This document shows positions 56,588 through 64,000 of a stretch of 64,000 nt of DNA, piece by piece (position 1 is the first letter of the stretch; each line of letters begins with the position of its first letter). Source of the stretch: an uncultured Microbacterium sp. (GTDB taxonomy: Bacteria > Actinomycetota > Actinomycetes > Actinomycetales > Microbacteriaceae); assembly GCF_900078385.1 (NCBI RefSeq), contig NZ_FLQR01000001.1, positions 186,001-250,000 on the forward strand, read 5' to 3'. A program made the position numbers and the translations under genes. The notes under the pieces are model-generated. The model was given only the letters and a program-made list of their open reading frames with translations. It was not told where the DNA came from and did not search any database.

Positions 56588-57601
56588 GTGGCATCCCCCG
56601 ACAGCGTGAGAAAGCCGACGATCCGCGACGTCGCGCGCGTCGCCGGGGTCTCGCACGGGACCGTCTCCCGCGTCATCAACGGCGGGCACTGGGTGTCGCC
56701 GGAGGCGCGCGTCGCCGTCGAGGACGCGATCCACCGCACCGGCTACACGGTCAGCCACGCGGCGCGGAGCCTCGCCACGGGGCGCGCCAACTCGGTCGCG
56801 TTCCTCCTGACCGAGCCGCATCACCTCCTCTTCAACGACCCGACGTTCGCGCTGCTGCTGCGCGGCGCGACGGAGACGCTCGCGGAGCGCTCGATGACGC
56901 TCGTGCTGCTCGTGGCCGACACGGCCGCGCAGCGGGCGAGCATCGAGCACTACGTCCGGGCCGGCCACGTCGACGGCGTCCTGCTCATCTCCTCGCACGA
57001 GTCCAATCCGCTGCTCGCGTCGCTCATCGCTGCGGGCGTCCCGACCGTCTGCAGCGGCGTGCCGCTCGGCGATCGCGCACACGTACCGACGGTGTCGGTG
57101 GACGAAGAGCGGTCGGCGCGCGAGATGACCCGCTACCTCATGGGGCGCGGCTACGAGCGGATCGCCGTGATCACGGGCCCCGACGACACCCCCGGCGGCC
57201 GCTACCGGCTCATCGGCTTCCGCGACGAGCTCGGCGACCGGTTCGATTCGGACCTCGTGGAGCAGGACGTCTACTCGAGCGAGGCCGGCGCTGCGGCGAT
57301 GACGCGCCTGCTGGAGCGCGCCCCCGACATCGACGCCGTCTTCGCGGCATCCGACGTCATGGCCGTCGGCGCGATCGCGGCGATCCGCCGCGCCGGCAAG
57401 CGCGTGCCGGAGGACATCGCCGTCGCCGGCTTCGACGACTCCGGTCTCGCCGAGACGCACGACCCTCCGCTGACGACGATGCGCCAGCCCTGGGCCGACA
57501 TCTCCAGCACGATGGTCGACATGGTGCTGGATGTCATCAGCGGCACGCCGCGCGAGTCGGTCGTGCTGCCGACGACCCTCGTGGTGCGCGAGAGCGCCTG
57601 A
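56588..57601 (+). CDS. LacI-family regulator of the galactoside locus
   Basis: A 337-residue LacI protein: helix-turn-helix TIRDVARVAGVSHGTVSRVINGG (recognition residues His-Gly-Thr) and effector domain (VAFLLTEPHHLLFNDPTFALLLRGA, VAGFDDSGLAETHDPPLTTMRQ). Divergent from the GH42 gene with two palindromic operators between; it likely represses GH42 and possibly the importer, induced by a galactoside. GTG 56588 is preferred over an earlier ATG because of the -10 hexamer. The recognition helix is nearly that of the 36040 regulator. Confidence 0.9.
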   Translation: MASPDSVRKPTIRDVARVAGVSHGTVSRVINGGHWVSPEARVAVEDAIHRTGYTVSHAARSLATGRANSVAFLLTEPHHLLFNDPTFALLLRGATETLAERSMTLVLLVADTAAQRASIEHYVRAGHVDGVLLISSHESNPLLASLIAAGVPTVCSGVPLGDRAHVPTVSVDEERSAREMTRYLMGRGYERIAVITGPDDTPGGRYRLIGFRDELGDRFDSDLVEQDVYSSEAGAAAMTRLLERAPDIDAVFAASDVMAVGAIAAIRRAGKRVPEDIAVAGFDDSGLAETHDPPLTTMRQPWADISSTMVDMVLDVISGTPRESVVLPTTLVVRESA

Positions 57602-57902
57602 CCGCACGTCGCGCGCGGCGGGACGTCCGCCACCGCGTCGGACCGCGGCGTGTCACACGACGAGCGGGTGGCCCGCGCCCGCACCCACCGCTGCTGTGAC
57701 ACGGCTCGAGGGCGAGTCACGCATCGCGCGGATGGTGTGCGAGCCGAGCCGCAGATCCTGTGACACGGCTCCGGGGCGTGTCGGAGAACGGAGACGCGGC
57801 TCCGGGACGGGTCACGAAGAAGCGGGGGCCGGTGGCGGGGCACCCGAGCGGCCGGCTGTCATCTGACCCTGGGGGAGACGGCGCCCCGCCTAGAATCGAC
57901 GG
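57602..57902. repeat. Intergenic region with a threefold degenerate repeat
   Basis: A 301-bp gap with no convincing gene. It carries three related segments: 57695-57720 (TGTGACACGGCTCGAGGGCG then agtcac), 57759-57786 (TGTGACACGGCTCCGGGGCG then tgtcgg) and 57793-57816 (gacgcggctccgggacgggtcac). The first two are identical in 13 consecutive bases. A metG promoter lies at the right end. Confidence 0.6.
57891..57896 (+). promoter_or_regulatory. -10 hexamer TAGAAT of metG
   Basis: TAGAAT, 6 nt (cgacgg), GTG 57903. Confidence 0.6.
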
Positions 57903-59471
57903 GTGACTTCCGGCCGCTCGTTCTACATCACCACGCCGATCTACTACCCCTCCGACCTGCCCCACATCGGACACGGGTACACGACGGTCGCCGTCGACGC
58001 GCTCGCGCGCTGGCACCGGCAGGCCGGCGACGACACCTGGATGCTGACGGGCACCGACGAGCACGGTCAGAAGATGCTGCGCGCCGCCGCCGCCAACGGG
58101 GTGACGCCGCAGGCGTGGGTCGACAAGCTCGTCGAGGAGTCCTGGTTCCCGCTGCTGGAGACCCTCGACGTCGCCAACGACGACTTCATCCGCACGACCC
58201 AGCCGCGCCACGAGGAGCGCGTCCAGCAGTTCGTCCAGGCGCTCTACGACCGCGGCTACATCTACGCGGGCGAGTACGAGGCCCTGTACTGCGTCGGCTG
58301 CGAGGAGTTCAAGCCCGAGTCCGAGATCGTCGACGGCACGGGGGCGTTCGAAGGCCTCAAGGTCTGCGCCATCCACTCCAAGCCGCTCGAGCTGCTGCAG
58401 GAGAAGAACTACTTCTTCAAGCTCAGCGAGTTCCAGGACCGCCTCCTCGAGCTGTACCGCACCGAGCCCGACTTCGTGCGCCCCGACTCGGCGCGCAACG
58501 AAGTCGTCTCCTTCGTCAAGAGCGGCCTGAAGGACCTGTCCATCTCGCGCTCCGCGTTCGACTGGGGCATTCCCCTGCCGTGGGACACGTCGCACGTCAT
58601 CTACGTGTGGGTCGACGCGCTCCTGAACTACGCCACGGCCGTCGGCTACGGCACCGACCCCGAGCAGTTCGCGCGCCGCTGGCCGGCGTACCACGTCGTC
58701 GGCAAGGACATCCTCCGCTTCCACGCCGTCATCTGGCCCGCCATGCTCATGGCACTCGGCCTCGACGTGCCGCGAGGTGTCTTCGCGCACGGCTGGCTCC
58801 TCGTCGGCGGCGAGAAGATGTCCAAGTCCAAGCTCACCGGCATCGCGCCGACCGAGATCACCGACGTCTTCGGCTCCGACGCGTACCGGTTCTACTTCCT
58901 CTCCGCGATCCCGTTCGGGCACGACGGCTCGTTCTCCTGGGAGGATCTGTCCGCCCGCTACCAGGCGGAGCTCGCCAACGGCTTCGGCAACCTGGCATCG
59001 CGCACGACGGCGATGATCGCGCGCTACTTCGACGGCGTCGTCCCGGCCCCGGGGGACCAGAACGACAACGACCGCCGCATCCAGCAGGTCGTCGCGGATG
59101 CCGCCACCGCCGCCGATGCCGCGATCGACCGCTTCCGTCCGGACGAGGCCATCACCGCGATCTGGACGATCGTGGACGCCCTCAACGCCTACATCACCGA
59201 CAACGAGCCGTGGGCGCTCGCGAAGGACGACGCGCAGCGCGCGCGACTCGGCACCGTCCTCTACACGGCCGCCGAGGGACTCCGCGCCCTCGCCGTGCTG
59301 CTCTCGCCGGTCATGCCCGACGCCACGCAGAAGCTCTGGACGGCGCTCGGCGCGGCCGAGCCGCTCGCCGACCAGCTGCTCCGTGAGGCCGGGACATGGG
59401 GCCGCCTGCAGCCCGGTGCCACCGTGACCGCCCTCGCGCCGCTGTTCCCGCGCGTCGAGCAGAGCGCCTGA
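57903..59471 (+). CDS. metG: Methionyl-tRNA synthetase
   Basis: A 522-residue class I aminoacyl-tRNA synthetase. HIGH motif in LPHIGHGYTT, tRNA-binding and editing core TGTDEHGQKM, KMSKS loop GGEKMSKSKL and a C-terminal anticodon-binding helical bundle (ANGFGNLASRTTAMIARYFDG). The short form lacks the extra C-terminal tRNA-binding domain, as in many actinobacteria. The connective domain carries CVGCEEF, but the second Cys pair is absent (VCAIHSKPL), suggesting incomplete zinc binding. tatD follows after 20 nt. Confidence 0.96.
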   Translation: MTSGRSFYITTPIYYPSDLPHIGHGYTTVAVDALARWHRQAGDDTWMLTGTDEHGQKMLRAAAANGVTPQAWVDKLVEESWFPLLETLDVANDDFIRTTQPRHEERVQQFVQALYDRGYIYAGEYEALYCVGCEEFKPESEIVDGTGAFEGLKVCAIHSKPLELLQEKNYFFKLSEFQDRLLELYRTEPDFVRPDSARNEVVSFVKSGLKDLSISRSAFDWGIPLPWDTSHVIYVWVDALLNYATAVGYGTDPEQFARRWPAYHVVGKDILRFHAVIWPAMLMALGLDVPRGVFAHGWLLVGGEKMSKSKLTGIAPTEITDVFGSDAYRFYFLSAIPFGHDGSFSWEDLSARYQAELANGFGNLASRTTAMIARYFDGVVPAPGDQNDNDRRIQQVVADAATAADAAIDRFRPDEAITAIWTIVDALNAYITDNEPWALAKDDAQRARLGTVLYTAAEGLRALAVLLSPVMPDATQKLWTALGAAEPLADQLLREAGTWGRLQPGATVTALAPLFPRVEQSA

Positions 59472-59491
59472 CGCGCGGAAGGCCTGAGCGG

Positions 59492-60385
59492 ATGACCGTG
59501 CCCGGCGAGGACTCCGACCCCAGTCAGTACGTGCGCCAGCGCGAGAAGGGGTCGCGCGACGTCAGCTATCCGGCCCCGCCCGAGCCGCTCCGCATCCCGG
59601 TCTACGACAACCACGCCCACCTCGAGATCGAGGACGGCGAGGAGGGGCTGAGTCTGGACGAGCAGCTCGACCGCGCCGCCGCCGTCGGTGTGCTCGGCGT
59701 CGTGCAGGCCGGCGGCGACATCGAGTCGAGCCGCTGGTCGGCGTGGGCCGCCGCGACCCACCCGCGCGTGCTGGCCGCCGTGGCCATCCACCCCAACGAA
59801 GCGCCGGCATATGCCGAGAACGGCATGCTGCAGCAGGCGATCGAGGCCATCGACGAGTTGGCCGGGCAGCCGCGCGTTCGCGCGATCGGGGAGACGGGGC
59901 TCGACTTCTTCCGCACCGACGAGGCCGGCCGCCCTGCGCAATTCGAGGCGTTCGAAGCCCACATCGCCCTCGCGAAGAAGCACGACATCGCGATGCAGAT
60001 CCACGACCGCGACGCGCACGACGCGGTCCTGGAGACCCTCGAGCGGGTCGGCGCGCCGGCGCGCACCGTGTTCCACTGCTTCTCCGGCGACGAGGCCATG
60101 GCGCGGTACACCGCGGAACGCGGCTACTGGCTGAGCTTCGCCGGCAACATCACGTTCAAGAACGCGCAGAACCTCCGCGACGCCCTCGCCGTGACACCGC
60201 TCGAGCGCATCCTCGTCGAGACGGACGCCCCGTTCCTGACCCCCGTGCCGCACCGCGGCCGCCCCAACGCGCCGTACCTCGTCCCGGTCACGGTGCGCTT
60301 CATCGCCGCCGAGCTCGACCTCGACGTGGAGGAGTTCTCCGCGCGTCTCGCGGCGAACACGCTCGAGGTCTACGGCTCGTTCTGA
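59492..60385 (+). CDS. tatD: TatD-family metal-dependent hydrolase
   Basis: A 297-residue TIM-barrel DNase-like hydrolase. Metal ligands: YDNHAHLEI (H-x-H), IGETGLDFFR (Glu), IHDRDAHD (His), VFHCFSG (His) and LVETDAPFL (Asp). An N-terminal tail of about 35 polar residues precedes the barrel. metG-tatD is a common actinobacterial pair. ATG with ggaagg 9 nt upstream. Its 3' end overlaps the convergent lipoprotein gene by 16 nt. Confidence 0.93.
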   Translation: MTVPGEDSDPSQYVRQREKGSRDVSYPAPPEPLRIPVYDNHAHLEIEDGEEGLSLDEQLDRAAAVGVLGVVQAGGDIESSRWSAWAAATHPRVLAAVAIHPNEAPAYAENGMLQQAIEAIDELAGQPRVRAIGETGLDFFRTDEAGRPAQFEAFEAHIALAKKHDIAMQIHDRDAHDAVLETLERVGAPARTVFHCFSGDEAMARYTAERGYWLSFAGNITFKNAQNLRDALAVTPLERILVETDAPFLTPVPHRGRPNAPYLVPVTVRFIAAELDLDVEEFSARLAANTLEVYGSF

Positions 60386-60831
60386 GCCGCGACCGTCACG
60401 AGCACCAGCACGCCGCGCTCGTCCGCATCGCAGAAGCGGCCGAACGACCCGAAGTACGACTGCTCCTCGGCGCCCTCCGGAAGGTCGTCGAGCGTCACGA
60501 TCCCGCCCTCCCCGCGCACACCGTCCCCGTCGCCGATCCGGTCGCCTCCGTCGAGCACGACCTCCGCACCGTCCTGGCGCGCGTCGTCCGGCCACACCAC
60601 CCAGGCGCCGTCGGCGGGGCTCCCCGGCTGCGCCCAGTGGAAGCACCCGTTCCCGGCGACGGACAGCGCACCCGTCACGGATGCCGTGCCGCGCGGCGCC
60701 TGGACGAGCACGGTGTCGCGATCTCCCGGGGTGAGCGTCGGCAGACCCATGCCGGCCTCCGCGGCGCATCCGCCTAGCGCGCCCGCGACGATGACGAGGG
60801 CGACCGTCGCCGGCACGCGGGTGCGATCCAT
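60370..60831 (-). CDS. Putative lipoprotein, 153 aa
   Basis: Signal MDRTRVPATVALVIVAGALGG with lipobox LGG-Cys22, then a secreted domain rich in Gly/Asp (GALSVAGNGCFHWAQPG, DDLPEGAEEQSYFGSFGRFCD) with two cysteines that could form a disulfide. Function unknown. ATG lies 7 nt after TACTCT. Actinobacterial lipoproteins of this size are often species-specific. Confidence 0.75.
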   Translation of the reverse strand: MDRTRVPATVALVIVAGALGGCAAEAGMGLPTLTPGDRDTVLVQAPRGTASVTGALSVAGNGCFHWAQPGSPADGAWVVWPDDARQDGAEVVLDGGDRIGDGDGVRGEGGIVTLDDLPEGAEEQSYFGSFGRFCDADERGVLVLVTVAAQNEP

Positions 60832-60838
60832 GCCCCTG

Positions 60839-60844
60839 AGAGTA
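60839..60844 (-). promoter_or_regulatory. -10 hexamer TACTCT of the lipoprotein gene
   Basis: Minus-strand TACTCT, 7 nt (caggggc), ATG 60831. Confidence 0.5.
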
Positions 60845-60859
60845 GGGCCGGTCGGGTGC

Positions 60860-61837
60860 TCAGCGGGTCGTCGACCCGCGGACGAGCTCCCACGGCAGGT
60901 CGATGACCGTGGTCCCGACGAGGCCGCCGATCCGGCCCAGCGTCTCGAAGACCTCCTCGGCCGCCCGCTCGGGGTGCACGCACACGTGCGTCACGCCGAG
61001 CCGGGTGTTCAGCGCGCACTCCGTCGTGCACAGCGCGATGAGCTGGATGTCGCGCGGGATCACGAGGGACGTGGCCTCGAGCTGCAGGTAGATCTCCGGG
61101 CCCTCCTCGCAGAAGGCGAAGACGGCGTCCGCCCCGGCGTCGACGACCTCGCGCAGGCGACGGTTCAGCGAACGCCGCCCGGCGTCGACGCGGCCGACCC
61201 GCACATCGAGCCCGCGCACCGTCATCCAGGCGCGGTAGGCGGTCTCGCCGATCTCGTCGCGGGGATGCCCGCCCTCGTCGACGAGGAACGCGATCCGCTC
61301 CGCGCCGGTCGCGGCGAGGAGATCGAGCCCCGCCCGCACGGCGGCGTCGTAGCCGGTGCGGATGCTGAGCCCTCGGTCGGTGTCGATGAGCAGGTCGTTC
61401 GCGACGACGGGGATGCCGCGGGCCACGGCCTCGCGCAGCACGGCGTGCGTGCCGTGCGCGTCGGGGAAGTACAGCACGTCGATGTGCGCGCCGGCCAGGA
61501 GGTCGGGGCGGGACTCGGGGAGGACCGTCACGGTGAATCCGTGCGCGGCCGACGCCCGGACCAGGGCATTGAGCTGGCGGGTCCGGTGCAGCGCCCAGCG
61601 CTTGGCGGAGTCGTCGTCGGCGTCCTCCGCCATGACGAAGCCGACCGACATCGTCCGTCCGCTGCGCAGGGCCGCGGCGTACTTGTTCGGGACGTAGCCG
61701 AGTTCGGCGGCGACGGCCTTGATGCGGTCGCGCGTCTCCGGACGGAGATTGCCCCGATCGTTGAGGGCTTGGCTGATGGCGGCCGTGGAGACACCCGCCC
61801 TGAGGGCGATGTCCTTCAGGGTCACCATGCGGCTCAC
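60860..61837 (-). CDS. LacI-family regulator downstream of hemA
   Basis: A 325-residue LacI protein: helix-turn-helix TLKDIALRAGVSTAAISQALNDR (recognition residues Thr-Ala-Ala, unlike the other three LacI proteins here) and an effector domain (VGFVMAEDADDDSAKRWALHR, VIDLPWELVRGS). GTG 61837 overlaps the hemA stop by 4 nt (GTGA); ATG 61828 is an alternative start. It has no sugar gene beside it in the window, and its targets and ligand are unknown. Confidence 0.85.
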   Translation of the reverse strand: MSRMVTLKDIALRAGVSTAAISQALNDRGNLRPETRDRIKAVAAELGYVPNKYAAALRSGRTMSVGFVMAEDADDDSAKRWALHRTRQLNALVRASAAHGFTVTVLPESRPDLLAGAHIDVLYFPDAHGTHAVLREAVARGIPVVANDLLIDTDRGLSIRTGYDAAVRAGLDLLAATGAERIAFLVDEGGHPRDEIGETAYRAWMTVRGLDVRVGRVDAGRRSLNRRLREVVDAGADAVFAFCEEGPEIYLQLEATSLVIPRDIQLIALCTTECALNTRLGVTHVCVHPERAAEEVFETLGRIGGLVGTTVIDLPWELVRGSTTR

Positions 61838-63129
61838 TGTCCGGGCGTCCCTTCGGCCTCGTCACCGGATGCGCGGTCGGGGAAGACGGTCCGGACCGAC
61901 TCGGCCCACGCCGTGCCGGACCCGGTGGCGGCGAGCGTGTGGCCTTGGGCGATGAGGTGGTGCAGCACGACGCCGGAGAAGTGCCGGAGGGCCGCCTCGA
62001 CCTCGGCGGCCGCGTCGCTGCGGCGCGTGCGGGTCAGTTCTTCCTCGAGGAGCCCCTGCACGTAGGCGCGCATCCGGACGACCTCGGGGGAGACCTCGTG
62101 CACGCGGCGCGCGGCAGCGTGCCGCTGGGACGCGTTGTGGACGATCTCGCGCGCCTCGCCGATGAGCGCGAACTCGTCGACGGGCGCGTGCACCCGGATG
62201 GTGTCGAGGTCGAGCAGCTCGATGCCGGGCAGGTCGGCGATCCGGGGGTCGACGTTGCGGGGGAGGCCGAGGTCGATGATGATCTGCGGGCCGGCGGCGT
62301 CGCCGCGCGCCGCGGCGTGCGTGCCCGCTTCGAGGGCGAACGCATGGGTCGTCGAGGTGCACGTGACGATGAGATCCGCCGCGGCGGCCTCGGCCTCGTA
62401 CTCCTCGAGGGGGACGGCGATGAGGTGCTCCTGACGGGCGAAGCGCTTGCGGCCCGACCGGGAGTGCACGCGGATGTCCTCTGCCCCGGCCGCGCGCAGG
62501 GCGGCGAGGGCCGCGGCGGCGTAGCGGCCCGTGCCCACGAGCAGCACGCGCGCCGTCGCCCACTCGAGGCGCGAGGACACGAGGTCGACCGCGAGGCGGA
62601 CGAGGGAGCGGCCCGACTCGCCGAGCCGCGTGCCGTTCTTCACCGCGCGGGAGGTTTCGGTCGCGCGCTGGAACAGGTGCTCGAGCGAGGTCGTCGTGGA
62701 GCCCTGCGCGCGGGCCGCGTCGAGGGCCCGCTTCACCTGCCCGGCGATCTCGTCCTCGCCGACGGCGACGGAGTCCAGACCCGCGGCGACGGAGAAGAGG
62801 TGCTGCGCGACGCGGTTGCCGTGCGCGAAGTCGACGGACTGGCGGACGTCGCGGTAGGGCAGATCGGCGAGATCGGAGATCTGCTCCATCGCGGCATCCA
62901 TCGCCGGGATGGGGGAGGGGAGGTCCGGGTCGTCGTGCAGGTCGAAGTACGCCTCGAAGCGGTTGCACGTCGCGAGGACGACGGCGCCGCGGATGGAGTC
63001 GTGGGCGTCGCGCAGGCGCACCGCGAGATCGTCGCCGATGAGCGACAGGCGCTCGAGCGATTCGAACGGCGTGGTGCGCTGATGCGCGGACAGGCAGACG
63101 AGCACGGTGCGGGAACCCCCTCGGATCAC
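61834..63129 (-). CDS. hemA: Glutamyl-tRNA reductase
   Basis: Catalyses NADPH reduction of glutamyl-tRNA, the first committed step of C5-pathway heme synthesis. Visible: catalytic Cys in VVLATCNRFEAYFD, AVGEDEIAGQVKRAL, NADPH loop VLLVGTGRYAAAALAAL and a C-terminal dimerisation helix region. 431 residues from GTG 63129; GTG 63105 (VLVCLSAHQ) matches the usual family start more closely and would give 423 residues. A TATACT hexamer precedes 63129 by 5 nt. Divergent from hemE. Confidence 0.92.
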   Translation of the reverse strand: MIRGGSRTVLVCLSAHQRTTPFESLERLSLIGDDLAVRLRDAHDSIRGAVVLATCNRFEAYFDLHDDPDLPSPIPAMDAAMEQISDLADLPYRDVRQSVDFAHGNRVAQHLFSVAAGLDSVAVGEDEIAGQVKRALDAARAQGSTTTSLEHLFQRATETSRAVKNGTRLGESGRSLVRLAVDLVSSRLEWATARVLLVGTGRYAAAALAALRAAGAEDIRVHSRSGRKRFARQEHLIAVPLEEYEAEAAAADLIVTCTSTTHAFALEAGTHAAARGDAAGPQIIIDLGLPRNVDPRIADLPGIELLDLDTIRVHAPVDEFALIGEAREIVHNASQRHAAARRVHEVSPEVVRMRAYVQGLLEEELTRTRRSDAAAEVEAALRHFSGVVLHHLIAQGHTLAATGSGTAWAESVRTVFPDRASGDEAEGTPGQ

Positions 63130-63134
63130 CCGAT

Positions 63135-63140
63135 AGTATA
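63135..63140 (-). promoter_or_regulatory. -10 hexamer TATACT of hemA
   Basis: Minus-strand TATACT ends 5 nt before GTG 63129. The complementary plus-strand sequence (tagtataac, 63134-63142) may serve as the divergent hemE -10, leaving about 23 nt of hemE leader. Confidence 0.5.
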
Positions 63141-63155
63141 ACGATTAACTGATTC

Positions 63156-63161
63156 GAGGAG
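63156..63161 (+). promoter_or_regulatory. Shine-Dalgarno sequence deciding an ATC start for hemE
   Basis: GAGGAG, followed by 7 nt and then ATC at 63169. An in-frame TAA stands at 63139-63141. Between it and ATC the in-frame codons are CGA TTA ACT GAT TCG AGG AGC GTC ACC, none a usual start. Confidence 0.6.
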
Positions 63162-63168
63162 CGTCACC

Positions 63169-64000
63169 ATCTCCACGTCCACGCACCCCCTCTCCGCACA
63201 CGGCACGGCCCAGTCCCGCCTCGTGCGCGCTCTGCTCGGCGACCGTCCCGACGTGACCCCGGTCTGGTTCATGCGCCAGGCGGGGCGATCGCTCCCGGAA
63301 TACCGCGCGCTCCGCTCGCAGGGCACGATGCTCGAGGCCTGCCTCGACCCGGCGCTCGCGAGCGAGATCACGATGCAGCCCGTGCGCCGCCACGGCGTCG
63401 ACGCCGCCATCTTCTTCAGCGACATCATCGTGCCGCTCGCGCTCCTCGGGATCGAGGTCGAGATCGCACCCGGGCGGGGTCCGGTGTTCTCCCGGCCGCT
63501 GCGCACCGCCGCCGACATCGCCGCCGCGGTGCGCATCGACCCGGCCGGCGTGCGCGAGCGCGGCGAGGCCATCGCGGATGCCGTCGGCCGGACGACCGCG
63601 ATGCTCGGCGACCTGTCCGCCGAGCGCGGGGAGGCGATTCCGCTCATCGGCTTCGCCGGCGCGCCGTTCACCCTCGCCGCCTACCTCGTCGAGGGGGGTC
63701 CGTCCAAGGACCACATGGCCGCGCGTCGCCTCATCCACGAGGACCCCGCCGCATGGGAGGCCCTCACCATGTGGCTCGCGGAGGTCACCGGGCAGTTCCT
63801 CGCCCTCCAGGTCTCCGCCGGCGCGAGCGCCGCCCAGCTGTTCGACTCGTGGGCCGGGGGCCTCGCACCCTCCGACTACCGCAACGCCGTCCTCCCCGCC
63901 TCCGCCGCGGCCCTCGACGCCGTGCGGGCGCTGCCCGTGCCGGAGGGCGTCGACCACATCCCGCTCGTGCACTTCGGCGTCGGCACCGGCGAGATCCTCG
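63169..64000 (+). CDS. hemE: Uroporphyrinogen decarboxylase (5' part)
   Basis: The first 277 residues of HemE, which decarboxylates uroporphyrinogen III to coproporphyrinogen III; the gene runs off the window. Family motifs: VTPVWFMRQAGRSLPEYRALR, IFFSDIIVPLALLGIEVEI, LIGFAGAPFTLAAYLVEGG and AAQLFDSWAGGL. The likely start is ATC at 63169 after a well-placed GAGGAG; the first usual start codon in frame is GTG 63223, which would trim the N-terminus by 18 residues and has no ribosome site. Divergent from hemA; both belong to heme synthesis. Confidence 0.9.
   Translation, partial: MSTSTHPLSAHGTAQSRLVRALLGDRPDVTPVWFMRQAGRSLPEYRALRSQGTMLEACLDPALASEITMQPVRRHGVDAAIFFSDIIVPLALLGIEVEIAPGRGPVFSRPLRTAADIAAAVRIDPAGVRERGEAIADAVGRTTAMLGDLSAERGEAIPLIGFAGAPFTLAAYLVEGGPSKDHMAARRLIHEDPAAWEALTMWLAEVTGQFLALQVSAGASAAQLFDSWAGGLAPSDYRNAVLPASAAALDAVRALPVPEGVDHIPLVHFGVGTGEIL

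Noticed and set aside
63223..63225. GTG as hemE start
   Set aside because: In frame, but no ribosome site precedes it and 18 plausible N-terminal residues would be lost; kept only as an alternative to ATC 63169.

Overview
High-GC DNA with dense, often overlapping genes, frequent GTG starts, a class Ib nrdHIEF operon and many LacI and ROK regulators. This points to an actinobacterium of the Microbacteriaceae, most like Microbacterium; that assignment is inferred from gene content and style only. I saw no rRNA, tRNA, CRISPR array, insertion sequence or prophage gene. Nearly all the window is chromosomal housekeeping mixed with carbohydrate-utilisation loci.

Layout. 1-3.0 kb: the end of an unknown gene, an acyl-CoA dehydrogenase-like protein, a small hypothetical protein and an MFS transporter. 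3.2-7.2 kb: nrdH-nrdI-nrdE-nrdF behind two candidate NrdR boxes, closed by a hairpin. 7.7-16.6 kb: a seven-gene beta-glucuronide/hexuronate operon (uxaC, fructuronate reductase, beta-glucuronidase, GPH symporter, ManD-type mannonate dehydratase, gluconokinase, LacI regulator) behind two LacI-type operators. 16.7-22.7 kb: small single genes (MarR, DUF3817-like, patatin, two DoxX-like paralogues, methyltransferase, DUF4921-like, sirtuin). 22.7-30.4 kb, minus strand: a ROK regulator and two tandem XylFGH-like sugar ABC systems with a 28-bp palindrome between them. 30.5-35.9 kb: MHS-family transporter, NYN-domain protein, Gfo/Idh/MocA oxidoreductase, M20 peptidase and a hypothetical protein. 36.0-42.2 kb: LacI regulator, AraD-like aldolase/epimerase, ChvE-GguA-GguB-type sugar importer and a 52-residue membrane protein. 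42.2-50.3 kb: quinone oxidoreductase, HrpA helicase, aldo/keto reductase, protein mannosyltransferase and RsmI. 50.4-57.6 kb: a Gan/Mal-type importer (no ATPase), GH42 beta-galactosidase and a LacI regulator. 57.9-64 kb: metG, tatD, a lipoprotein, a LacI regulator overlapping hemA, and the start of hemE.

The sugar loci form an apparent plant-polysaccharide toolkit for glucuronides, pentoses and beta-galactosides. Each has its own regulator and a visible operator. Two of the LacI regulators sit beside nearly identical operators built on TGTGA-NCGN-TCACA.

The most general signal is a promoter rule. About twenty start codons lie 5-8 nt (mostly 6 or 7) after a TANNNT-like hexamer (five times exactly TAGGCT), which implies leaderless mRNAs. 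Another oddity is hemE: a well-placed Shine-Dalgarno sequence leads to ATC, and no ATG, GTG, TTG or CTG lies in frame between the upstream stop and residue 19.
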